This document shows positions 35,801-43,104 of a DNA stretch of 64,000 nt, one piece after another (within the stretch, counting starts at the first letter, position 1; every line of letters starts with the position of its first letter). The notes under the pieces were generated by a model, which saw only the letters and a list, made by a program, of their open reading frames with translations, did not search any database and had not been told where the DNA came from. Source of the stretch: Lewinellaceae bacterium (GTDB taxonomy: Bacteria; Bacteroidota; Bacteroidia; Chitinophagales; Saprospiraceae); NCBI GenBank assembly GCA_020636315.1, contig JACJYA010000011.1, positions 1-64,000 on the forward strand, given 5' to 3'. The position numbers and the translations under genes were made by a program.

Positions 35801-36100
35801 CCCTCCTTCGGCCGGCATGAGAAACACATCGAAGTTGCCGAACCGGTCGGAAGCGAAGGCGATCTGCTTCCCGTCGGGCGACCATACGGGCATGTGGTCG
35901 TATGCCTCATGCAGGGTCAGTGGGTAGGCCAGGCCGCCCTCGGCAGGCACGCGATACAGGTCGCCTTTATAGCTGAAGACGATGGCCGTGCCGTCGGGGG
36001 AGATGGCGGGGTAGCGCATCCACAGGGGGGCGTCCTGGGCGTGGAGGGAGGTTAGGGCAGTGGTTAATAGTAGTAACAGAGGGATGAGTATGCGTGACAT
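32858..36100 (-). CDS. Tricorn-type protease, S41 family
   Basis: A 1080-residue exported peptidase. Signal peptide 1-21; residues ~22-690 hold TolB/WD-like propeller blades (ISPDGTAIVFSYKGDLY, WSPDGKQIAFASD, FSPDGRSLAYAGE) interrupted by a Glu/Lys-rich stretch near 565-600; a PDZ-like part near 770-850 (GNGLKITEVMDKSPVV); and a C-terminal S41 protease domain with DTRFNGGGWLHD and the nucleophile Ser in ESNYSDAHMFPYA. Tricorn homologs trim peptides to short products. The signal peptide places this one in the periplasm. The domain order and ~1080-residue length are typical of the Bacteroidota version. A monocistronic unit. Confidence 0.92.
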   Translation of the reverse strand: MSRILIPLLLLLTTALTSLHAQDAPLWMRYPAISPDGTAIVFSYKGDLYRVPAEGGLAYPLTLHEAYDHMPVWSPDGKQIAFASDRFGNFDVFLMPAEGGPAKRLTYHSAGDYPSGFTADGQSILFTSSRLDIASNVQFPSGVLPELYLIPVDGGMPKQALPVPALDTRMSSDGNLLVYHDRKGYEDEFRKHHTSSVTRDVWLYDIKADSYKQLTDFEGEDRNPVFAPGEKDIYYLSEEGGDFNVFRMPLDAPANRKQLTHFEKNPVRYLTVSNDGTLCFHFNGEIYTMKEGQEPQKVAVKIATGDRYNDAQTVKVNSDISEMALSPNGKEMAFIHRGEVFVASVAEGTTRRITNTPEQERSVSFSPDGRSLAYAGERDGSWNVYQASIHRDEEPYFFNATLIDEKPVVNSPAEEFQPAYSPDGKEMAYLEERTTLKVINLESKETRTILSGDKNYSYSDGDQYYEWSPDGKWFLVEFLQPKQWLSQAGLVSAEGGKEPVNLTKSGYGAGRPKWMMDGQMMLWFSDRDGMQNHSGRGSEADAYAMFFTQEAYDKFTMDEEEYKLMKEKEKEAKKEESKEEEKKEEEKEIKPVKIELDGIEDRKARLTIHSSRMADAYVTKDGEKLFYLTKFEKGYDIWQTDLRTKETKKLTKLDSKSPSEFIVDKEEKNIFVLADGQIKKVEIESAEAKPIGINGEMVLQEPSERAYLFEHVWRQVEKKFYKVSLHDVEWEYYKKAYARFLPHINNDHDFADMLSEMLGELNASHTGARYRPENEEGDETAALGLFYDYDYEGNGLKITEVMDKSPVVKEDSKIKAGVVIEKIDGQAITPQTNPYQLLNRKADKNTLLSLYDPAGKERWEEVVKPISLREESELRYQRWVENCRKAVEELSGGRIGYVHVRGMNDDSYRTVYEEVLGRHANKEALIVDTRFNGGGWLHDNLATFLSGQKYVTMMPRGQDLGSEPMSKWYKPSVVLMSESNYSDAHMFPYAYKALGIGKLIGMPVPGTATAVWWERLHTGDLIFGIPQVGVVTNDGEYLENNQLEPDIKVPNEPGVVSKGEDQQLEAAVKELLRQLEQARP

Positions 36101-36242
36101 TGGTTTGGTATTTGGTTGTAGAAAGTATGCTCAAAAGTAGTGCAAAGATAGGGAAATACCGGGATTTGGAGGGGTCTCAAATTGTCAAAGGCTGGGTGTG
36201 TGCAATACTCTGTGTTTGAACTTCAATAACCAGCTTATTTTC

Positions 36243-36496
36243 CTGGATGTTATTTTATTTTTCGATCAGGCAGCGCAGTTTGAGCCAGTATTCTATTCGA
36301 TGAACCGGTTGGTTGGCATAAGGGCAAAGTTCAAAAAAAGGGGCCTGGTAGAAGTTTTTTGGCCCTTGATTTTTTGGACGAGTATTTTGGACTCTTCTGG
36401 CGGGCGAACAGATTGTTTTTGCTGAAAGGGCAGCAGCCCATTTATATGGCCGGTTTGGGTGGCTTTACGAGAAAGGATTTCCCGACCGGGAATCAA
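36243..36496 (-). pseudogene. Possible frameshifted gene 3' end, unknown family
   Basis: The frame from 36496 (SVRPPEESKILVQKIKGQK) continues sensibly only if shifted by one base at the A-run near 36350, giving KNFYQAPFFELCPYANQP and IEYWLKLRCLIEK then a stop near 36260. The composition looks protein-like, but no family is recognised. Weak evidence. Confidence 0.3.
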
Positions 36497-37595
36497 AAAT
36501 AGAAATAATGGTAACGGACTTCAGCCCTACTCATACACCAAAAAATATCGCGGTTTTCACAACGGCGGTTTGCCAATGGTTTGCTGAAGGTGGGCATAGA
36601 TACCTTTTGGAGGTTTCTTAAAAAAGCATCCATCGCATCTAATTCGGGACTATATTTCCCTCTGATCCAGTGCCGGACAGATCTTCTTCTGCAGTCTTGG
36701 TGAAAACCGATCATTAATGCTGTCGAAACAGTTGCAGAAACCTTTTGCTTTATCTGAACCTGAGCATAACTATCAGTCTGGTAAGCGTCATTTTTCAAGA
36801 AAACTCAATCCTTTGAAAGCCCGTCTTCAGTTCCTGACAAGGAATCCATTTGCAATCTCATGTCGTTCAGCATGGTTTGCAAAGAGGGCTTTTATTGTGA
36901 TTAAGATTAGAACAGGTAATCGGAATTCCACTATCATCCGTGTATGATTCCAATTTTGGGAATCATTCCAATGGTTTGTTTGACTTAAAGATAACGGTTT
37001 TGAAATCATTTCGTTCTGTTGTTGCGTGTGACATCCTAAAATTCGGTTAGGTTAAAGCGAAACACCCTTATTGTTGCCTTATGGTGTACGTTCATTCGTT
37101 CCAACCTTTCCATACACTATCAATCGCCGATTGCCTCAACTAGACCATAAGATTCGGATGCCTTGTTCGGGATTTTCGAACCAGCCAAGTTGCAATTTCC
37201 AATCCAAAACATTGTGCTGTTGACAGTAAAAGAATGCAAATATCCATGGTTATTGCTCATTCACGTTAACAACCTTGATTGCCAGCTTTGTGACGTATGC
37301 TGATTTTGCAGAAGCGGCGGCAAAATGTCTGGATTTCATGGACACCTTCGAATCATTATTCTAGCTTGTTCGGGATTGACGGCAGAAAGTTCACATTGTC
37401 CTGTGTTGTTCGTGTGGATCAAAAAAACGAGTTATTGTTCTTTTGACATGGAATATACGGTTGAGAATGGGGTTTTGCCTTGGCCTAGCAATGATGGTGA
37501 TTGAAAAACTCCAAGGCTTTTCAAGTCGTAAAACAATCTCAAAAAGTCTGGGTTTTGAATAATGAGCTCTCTTTTAAAGTCATCCATATATCTAA

Positions 37596-37838
37596 GCCAT
37601 TGGCGCGCCTTCAAGTACCGACCATCCTGACGGGCAGGTATTAAGATTTCGTTATCACGGCTTCCTTCTCAAACGAAAAAGTGATAACAAGCAAGGTCAG
37701 ATCTATGTGGTTGCGTGGAATTATCATGCTGTTCAGTTAAAATCAGAACAATTGAAAGAATTGGGTGTTGCTATCACTGAACTACATCATAAAAGCCATG
37801 GTATTTCAAATGAGAGCTTTCTAAAATGGAAGCGTTAG
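37596..37838 (+). pseudogene. ORF fragment of unknown family
   Basis: An open frame of about 80 codons without a start: TDHPDGQVLRFRYHGFLLKR, then IYVVAWNYHAVQL and ELHHKSHGISNESFLKWKR ending in TAG. Codon use and residue mix look like a real C-terminus, but the 5' part is missing and the family is unknown. Confidence 0.35.
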
Positions 37839-38552
37839 AGGGAACAATTACTGCTCAATCGAATGTAGAAGCTTGAATTTGAAAAAAATAGCCATGCTGC
37901 TGGTCAGATGCTTCTTTGGTCTACACGGTCGGTATTGATTCAGTGCCCTGCCTGGTGTTGAACCTGCTTACCCAACCGATGATCAGCTCAGAACGTATGG
38001 TAGCCTTTGGTTTCAGGAGAATCATGATGAAACGGAAGTTAAGGCTACATTTGTAGCTGATTTCATTGGTTTTGGACATACTGTCGGTACTTTTTACTTG
38101 GAGTCGCTTAGGTTATCTGTGAACACCTTTCATCATCATCTTTGCGCTCAGGCAGGATTGTTTGCTCTAATCAGACTTTGGTATAAAATTGTTTCATTTC
38201 GGTTTCTATTTGGTCCAACAGGGTACTTTACAGACATCCAGGAGGGATTGCTAGAGTTCACTTTAGGGTAAATGCTTACGTTTTCCTCACTCATTCTGCC
38301 TTCAATGCCTTTCGCCAAAATCGAGCTGTTCAGGCGGCTGGCATAAACTCATAATACCCATTGGTGGACTCAAAAGAGTTACATTTGATCAAAGGTTGAA
38401 AATCAGAATTCTTGTGACGCCGGTACTCAAAGATAAAGAAGGGATAAAGAAATCAGCCCCCTTTTGTCCGTAGGCGGCAGCTTTAGAAGCACTTGGAGAG
38501 GCAAGGATCGAGCGCCAACAGTAATAGCGGCTTCATTCCAGTAATCGAAAAA

Positions 38553-39143
38553 TCATAAACCCTGCCGGATCAATTCGGCTTTTATGGCTTCCAGGTTGGC
38601 GAGTACGAGCAATTGTTCCAGTTGAGCCATGATCTCTAATGATTATTTCTAATCGGGTTTTCATCGCCACAACCTGCATGTCATGCCGAACAAAGTCAAG
38701 GTTAAGAATGATCTGCTTCTCCGGCATGATAAAGATACGCTTGTTTTATCCTGCAAAGAGCCATTAAAATGAGCAGAGCAAAAAGCTAAAGCGATATCTG
38801 TGGGCAAATGTACCGCTATCTTCTGATTTGGATTCAATCCGATATTTTGTGTTAGATTCAATCCCCAATATCCTGGAAAGAACGAAAGTAGTTTAGCCCG
38901 AGAGGCTCTAATCGGTAATGTAGATGTGTTTAAACTGGAAGAAGATAATTGATAAGTGGTTTCCCAAACTCCGAGGAATTCGATAGTATCTCTGTTCCTC
39001 AACCAGTTTTTTGAATAACATTTCCCTACCCCTCAATTTACTCGTTTGGCAATATCAGTTAGAGAGATATAACCCTCTTCTCGGACGAAGAGCTTGATCT
39101 CTGTGCCTTTGTACAGTGATGGATTGTTTGCTTTACAGGCCAT
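38553..39143 (-). pseudogene. KilA-N domain protein, broken
   Basis: From a start at 39143 the frame reads MACKANNPSLYKGTEIKLFV, then EGYISLTDIAKRVN, an in-frame TGA, and then NWLRNRDTIEFLGVWE in the same frame. This is the KilA-N consensus order (GyISLTDIAK ... nWlRnr-T-eFLg-WE). The far end, in another frame, is AQLEQLLVLANLEAIKAELI and RQGL, the usual tail of Bacteroidota KilA-N proteins. One nonsense codon plus at least one frameshift make it a pseudogene. KilA-N proteins are phage or plasmid DNA-binding regulators and often sit beside restriction systems; none remains here. Confidence 0.8.
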
Positions 39144-39282
39144 AATGACAAACATATGTGGAGAAAATTGGATTTTGGGAAAAAAAAAAGAGGATATGCC
39201 AAATGGAAACGTTTTGGTTTGCATAGAATGCATTACCACTTGGATTCTATACTGCAAAAAGTGCTCACCTATTAATGACAAA

Positions 39283-39341
39283 AAAAGGTTGTTTAGTAGG
39301 ATTTCTGGACTTTGGAACAAAGTCCAGAAATTCCAACCTTT
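39283..39341. terminator. Long palindrome in the gene desert
   Basis: ATTTCTGGACTTTG (39301-39314) and CAAAGTCCAGAAAT (39318-39331) are perfect complements with a 3-nt loop; outside them AAAAGGTTG and CCAACCTTTTT extend the stem beyond a bulge. T and A runs flank both sides, so it could terminate either strand. Same design as the palindromes at 32671 and 32810. Confidence 0.55.
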
Positions 39342-39615
39342 TTCCAAAATACCCCAAAAGGCAAACTCCTACTATGGAGTTACCGCATTTTTGCCGCTCA
39401 GGTAGTACCATCTGAGTGATCACTACAGCGCAGTACTATCCACGGACACAGCAGGAAGGGCGCAGCGAAGCCAAACCAGAAGTTAAGACAGGTACCACCT
39501 TCAGCCAGGAAGCCCTTGCTTTTCATGAATGCCCTTGTTATTCAGCGCTGCCATTTTACAGGCCTTATATGATCAATGTAAAGCCAATTCATTTTACTCA
39601 AACATTATAAAAAGG

Positions 39616-40065
39616 TCACCCATTCTCTTCATTAGTTAGCTTCCCGACTATGTTGACTTTGCTTGCCCTGGTCCTCTTAACCGCCTTTTCAATCTGCCAG
39701 TAAGCCGCCACTATGCTTACGTATTCTACCGCAATGAGCCAAAATCCCGGATCGGAGAAGAAGCTAAAGTGATTGCCGCCATAAGGCATGATAAGAAGAG
39801 GAACGGTAATTGTGGCATCCAGTATTATAGCCACAGCGAACATGGTAATACCCAGGACAAAACCATTGGCCTGATGTCCTTTCCGATAATAGAGGTGTGC
39901 CCCAAGTGACGCGGTGGGAATCAAAACGATCGACAGCACCCAATTGGCCTGTAGGCCCGGATCGGGCATAACCGGTACGAAATAAGAGGCGACAAATGCC
40001 AGGACACCGAGGGCCCAGACGATAACTGCTGAAATGATTGCCCTTTTCAAATGAATATTTTTCAT
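39616..40065 (-). CDS. DUF5367-like membrane protein
   Basis: A 149-residue protein when started at 40065 (MKNIHLKRAIISAVIVWALG); the longer frame adds unlikely residues. Four membrane segments: about residues 8-28, 40-58, 68-90 and 98-120. VASYFVPVMPDPGLQANW, HLYYRKGHQANGFVLGI and LDATITVPLLIMPYGGNH resemble small DUF5367-type proteins. The function is not known. It diverges from rplU across a 296-bp spacer. Confidence 0.72.
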   Translation of the reverse strand: MKNIHLKRAIISAVIVWALGVLAFVASYFVPVMPDPGLQANWVLSIVLIPTASLGAHLYYRKGHQANGFVLGITMFAVAIILDATITVPLLIMPYGGNHFSFFSDPGFWLIAVEYVSIVAAYWQIEKAVKRTRASKVNIVGKLTNEENG

Positions 40066-40288
40066 TTTGATATCTTTTTTTGGTGAAGGAAGATCGATAC
40101 AGGAGCGGGTTCTGCCAAGCTCTAAGGCAAAGGTGGAGCAAAAAAAGGCTGGTGGCTTGGCCCTGCAAGCCAATCTTATGACACTTTACGCCAAGTGATT
40201 CATCTTCCTCTCCTTATTCGGCCCTGCCGGCCAAGGCAGTTCCAATTTTAAGCACTCCGCTCATGCCCAATTCTTTCCCTCCAAACCC

Positions 40289-40319
40289 TTGGTTTTAACC
40301 CCAACTTGCCCTATCTTTG
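40289..40319 (+). promoter_or_regulatory. Promoter of rplU-rpmA
   Basis: TTGG (40289-40292), a 19-bp spacer, then TATCTTTG (40312-40319), the Bacteroidota -33/-7 form. It leaves a 5' leader of about 35-40 nt before the rplU ATG at 40362. Confidence 0.65.
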
Positions 40320-40361
40320 CACCTCGATTCAAAATCCGTTAACAATATTAAATAAAAATCA

Positions 40362-40670
40362 ATGTTCGCAATCGTAACCATAGCTGGTCAGCAGTTCAAA
40401 GTAGAGGAGGGGCAGGAGCTCTTCGTCCACCAGCTAGAAGCCTCGGAAGGCGATAACGTTGCTTTCGGCCAGGTCCACCTGATCGACAAGGACGGCGACG
40501 TATCCCTGGGCACGCCGGTGCTGAACGCCAAAGTCAACGCCACCGTGCTGGAGCACGTGAAAGGCGACAAGGTCCTCGTATTCAAGAAAAAGCGCCGCAA
40601 GGGCTACCAAAAGAAGAACGGCCACCGCCAGCGCTTTACCAAGATCAAAATTGACAGCATTGCCGTTTAA
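40362..40670 (+). CDS. rplU: 50S ribosomal protein L21
   Basis: A 102-residue protein of normal L21 length: MFAIVTIAGQQFKVEEGQ, then VFKKKRRKGYQKKNGHRQ and FTKIKID. It binds 23S rRNA near L20 in the large subunit. It lacks the C-terminal helix-hairpin-helix extension seen on L21 of some other Bacteroidota; here that extension is on L27, encoded next (49 bp downstream, same operon). Confidence 0.97.
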   Translation: MFAIVTIAGQQFKVEEGQELFVHQLEASEGDNVAFGQVHLIDKDGDVSLGTPVLNAKVNATVLEHVKGDKVLVFKKKRRKGYQKKNGHRQRFTKIKIDSIAV

Positions 40671-40719
40671 TCCCGGCTAGGGTTTTTCGGCTTTTTTATA
40701 CCAAAAAAATTTTTGAGCA

Positions 40720-41502
40720 ATGGCACATAAGAAAGGTGTAGGTAGTACTGACAACGGCCGGGACAGTAAATCGAAACGGCTCGGCGTAAAATTGTTCGGT
40801 GGGCAGGAAGCCATAGCCGGCAACATTATCGTTCGCCAGCGGGGCACCAAATTCCACCCTGGTGAAAACGTTTATATGGGTAAGGATTTTACTCTGCACG
40901 CCCAAATTGACGGTGTGGTGTCTTTCCGCAAGCGCCGCCACAACCGTACTTTTGTAAGCGTACTTCCCAACGGTACCGCCGTAGCAGAGGCGCCGGCTCA
41001 GCCTGAGAAGGAAAAGCCGGCAGTAAAAACGGCTGCTCCGGCCCCGAAGGCGGAAGAACCGAAGAAAGAAGCTCCAAAGGCCGAAGAGCCGAAGAAGGAG
41101 GAAGCTCCCAAGGCCAAGGCTGCTCCCATCGTGGAAGAAGCTCCGGCCAGCAAGGAAGCGCCTAAAGTGGAAGAAAAGCCGAAAACGGCCAAGCCTGAAA
41201 AGATCACTTTGCCTTCCGGTAAGAAAGTCAACCAGGATGACCTCAAGCTGGTCGAAGGCATCGGCCCGAAGATCGAAGGCCTGCTGAACGACGCCGGCAT
41301 CAATACCTGGCAGGAACTGGCTGATGCACCGGAAGAAAAGATCCAGGCCATCCTCGATGAGGCCGGCCCGCGTTACCGCATGCACGACCCCGCAACCTGG
41401 TCCAAGCAGGCCAAACTGGCCGCTGAAGCCAAGTGGGAAGAACTGGAAACGCTACAGGATAACCTCAAAGGTGGCAGGGAAGTAGAGGACGACGAAAAGT
41501 AA
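40720..41502 (+). CDS. rpmA: 50S ribosomal protein L27 fused to a helix-hairpin-helix domain
   Basis: A 260-residue protein, about three times normal L27 length. Residues 1-87 are complete L27: AHKKGVGSTDNGRDSKSKRL, then GNIIVRQRGTKFHPG and FRKRRHNRTFVSV. Residues ~88-165 form a low-complexity Ala/Lys/Pro/Glu linker. Residues ~172-260 form a helix-hairpin-helix-like domain (DDLKLVEGIGPKIEGLLNDA, TWQELADAPEEKIQAIL, RYRMHDPATWSKQAKLAAEA). In other Bacteroidota this domain is known as an extension of L21. It might help rRNA binding or subunit assembly; unproven. L27 itself stabilises tRNA at the peptidyl-transferase centre. Confidence 0.95.
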   Translation: MAHKKGVGSTDNGRDSKSKRLGVKLFGGQEAIAGNIIVRQRGTKFHPGENVYMGKDFTLHAQIDGVVSFRKRRHNRTFVSVLPNGTAVAEAPAQPEKEKPAVKTAAPAPKAEEPKKEAPKAEEPKKEEAPKAKAAPIVEEAPASKEAPKVEEKPKTAKPEKITLPSGKKVNQDDLKLVEGIGPKIEGLLNDAGINTWQELADAPEEKIQAILDEAGPRYRMHDPATWSKQAKLAAEAKWEELETLQDNLKGGREVEDDEK

Positions 41503-41579
41503 TATGCTCCGTCATCTCCTCCACCGGTATGGATTGAAAGGAATAGAATAGTTTTAGTTTTCATAGCTTTATATTTCGG

Positions 41580-41608
41580 GCCCTATCAGTGATAGGGCTT
41601 TTTTTTTT
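41580..41608 (+). terminator. Rho-independent terminator of rplU-rpmA
   Basis: GCCCTATC (41580-41587), a 3-nt loop, GATAGGGC (41591-41598), then a run of ten T. A textbook terminator, 78 bp after the rpmA stop. Confidence 0.92.
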
Positions 41609-41611
41609 GTT

Positions 41612-41870
41612 TCCTGGGCTTTTTAGGTTTCTGGGTTCCTGGTTACTCTGGAAACCAGCGGGTTAGCAGGTGCAATGAACCCATGACCCCATCCACCATC
41701 TAACTATCAATCCATCTTGGACTTTGGACGGTCCTAGGGTAAAGTCGGAAATCAGAAGGCGGAAGGCGGAAAAACAGGCGTTGAGCACCTATTTGGACCC
41801 AAGTTCCGACTTCCGATTTCCCACTTCCGACTTCAAATGGGGCACGTCCAAAGTCCAGATCCATCAAACC
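41612..41870. repeat. Inverted word repeats in the rpmA-BatE convergent gap
   Basis: TGGACTTTGGAC (41718-41729) is the complement of GTCCAAAGTCCA (41846-41857). Between them, GTCGGAAATCAGAAGGCGG is countered by CTTCCGACTTCCGATTT. CTGGAAACCAGCGGGTTAGC (41648-41667) is the exact complement of 26549-26568. No gene. The DNA can fold into one large hairpin between the converging genes. Confidence 0.65.
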
Positions 41871-41880
41871 ATTCCCCTTC

Positions 41881-42645
41881 TCACACCCGCTCCATCACAT
41901 CCTTCGGCAGCCATCCTTCTTTAGTATCCTCCAGGCGGACTTTATTCCAGGCGCCGATGGCGTCCAGTATCTCCACTGTTGACCCTTCGTAGAGTTTCTG
42001 GACTTCCTGGCTGTTTTCCTCTGGTGCAGCATGCAGGGTGGTTTCCTCAACCATGATCACTGCTTTATCGCTGAAGAATTCCTGTTGTGAGCGCCCGAAG
42101 GCCAGCAGAAAGGGAAATACGCTCAGTACGATCAGGATTACTCCAATGCCCAGGGCTGCCTTTTTTCGGCTCTGATTTTTGCCCAGCAGCCGGATGGCAA
42201 AACCGGCGCACCCCAGCCAGAAAAGAGCCAGGCCCATAAAACTCCAGGAGCGGGTTGAAAAAGTATTCTGGATGGAAAGCCAGGCCTTTACGACCCCCGA
42301 TTGCTGGATCTTTACTATTTCATCCGGTAATCGGGACCGGGCCAGTTCGAGATTGTGGAGGATGTCTTCGTCTTTGGGAGCCAGGTTAAGCGCCCGGTGA
42401 TAATTGAGGATGGCGCGGCCCAGCTCTCCGTTGCGGTAATAGGCATTTCCCAGATTGTAGTACAAGGCCTCGGAATAGTAGCCGTCCAGCAGAATCTCTT
42501 CATACTGCCGGATGGCTTCGGCGTATTCCTTGTCCTGGTAGGCCTGGTTGGCTGCTTCCAGCGCCTGAGCAGGCTGGGCCGGGGAATGGAAGGGAAGTAG
42601 CCAAAAACTAAAAAAAAGGATCGAAAAGGTTGGGTTTTTCAGCAT
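41881..42645 (-). CDS. BatE-like TPR/SH3 membrane protein
   Basis: A 254-residue protein: signal or anchor (1-22), two to three TPR units (residues ~25-105: AYQDKEYAEAIRQYEEILLD, YYNLGNAYYRNGELGRAI, LNYHRALNLAPKDEDIL), two membrane segments (~135-152, 163-182), and a C-terminal SH3-type domain (TTLHAAPEENSQEVQKLYEG ... WNKVRLEDTKEGWLP). This matches BatE of the Bacteroides aerotolerance operon. The usual partners BatA-BatD and MoxR are not next to it, so it may be an isolated homolog. Confidence 0.85.
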   Translation of the reverse strand: MLKNPTFSILFFSFWLLPFHSPAQPAQALEAANQAYQDKEYAEAIRQYEEILLDGYYSEALYYNLGNAYYRNGELGRAILNYHRALNLAPKDEDILHNLELARSRLPDEIVKIQQSGVVKAWLSIQNTFSTRSWSFMGLALFWLGCAGFAIRLLGKNQSRKKAALGIGVILIVLSVFPFLLAFGRSQQEFFSDKAVIMVEETTLHAAPEENSQEVQKLYEGSTVEILDAIGAWNKVRLEDTKEGWLPKDVMERV

Positions 42646-42777
42646 ACCGGAATCATTTTACTGCCCAAAAAAATTATATAAGTAATTCAAGTTGCGATAT
42701 ACTACCCAGTCGGCCCAAAATGCTTGATTTTGCCCCCGCTTCCAAAATGAATTCGGAACAGGCTCTGAAGGGAGATC

Positions 42778-42966
42778 GTAACTATTCAGCATCAACGGGA
42801 AAGCACATTTTCTACCTTTGTTTGCCCCGGCCCTGTCGCCTATGCGCCAAAGCTGCTCCGGCGACGGTGCAAAGGGAGCAAAGGCAGAAAATGCGCTGTC
42901 ACCCTCCAGGGTTGGGGCAAAACAGGGCATTTTCTGCCGTCTGCTTCGATGATGCTGAATAGTTAC
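42778..42966. mobile_element. MITE-like element with nested inverted repeats (189 bp)
   Basis: GTAACTATTCAGCATCA (42778-42794) and TGATGCTGAATAGTTAC (42950-42966) are perfect 17-bp terminal inverted repeats. Inside, GCACATTTTCTACCTTTG and CAAAGGCAGAAAATGCGC are complementary with two mismatches, and GGGCATTTTCTGCC repeats the motif again. No ORF and no obvious target duplication. Sits between the OstA-like and BatE-like genes. Confidence 0.65.
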
Positions 42967-43104
42967 AAGTAGTTAGCCGCGTGCCACCTGGGCCATTTCT
43001 CAGAGCTACACTACTGGACACTTTTTTGATTGTATAAATGTGTATGCGTATAGAAGTGCAAAAGAGAAAGGCTACCAGTCATTTACACTCCTATACTCAT
43101 ACCC

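Larger units (their letters stand above)
36101..38552. other. AT-richer gene desert with broken ORFs
   Basis: About 2.45 kb with no intact gene, visibly richer in A/T than the flanks. It holds a possible frameshifted gene end at 36243-36496 and an ORF fragment at 37596-37838, listed separately. An open frame at about 37942-38270 (AYPTDDQLRTYGSLWF...) lacks a start and is not recognised. The phrase CTTGTTCGGGATT occurs at 37163 and 37367. Probably decayed mobile or phage-derived DNA. Confidence 0.6.

Noticed and set aside
37432..37614. Reverse-transcriptase YMDD-like motif (LRYMDDF) on the minus strand
   Set aside because: Only a 60-residue ORF with no other RT motif before or after it; likely chance.
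39094..39405. 103-codon ORF opposite the KilA-N remnant
   Set aside because: Runs through the palindrome at 39301 and is antisense to a recognisable KilA-N sequence; no family match seen.
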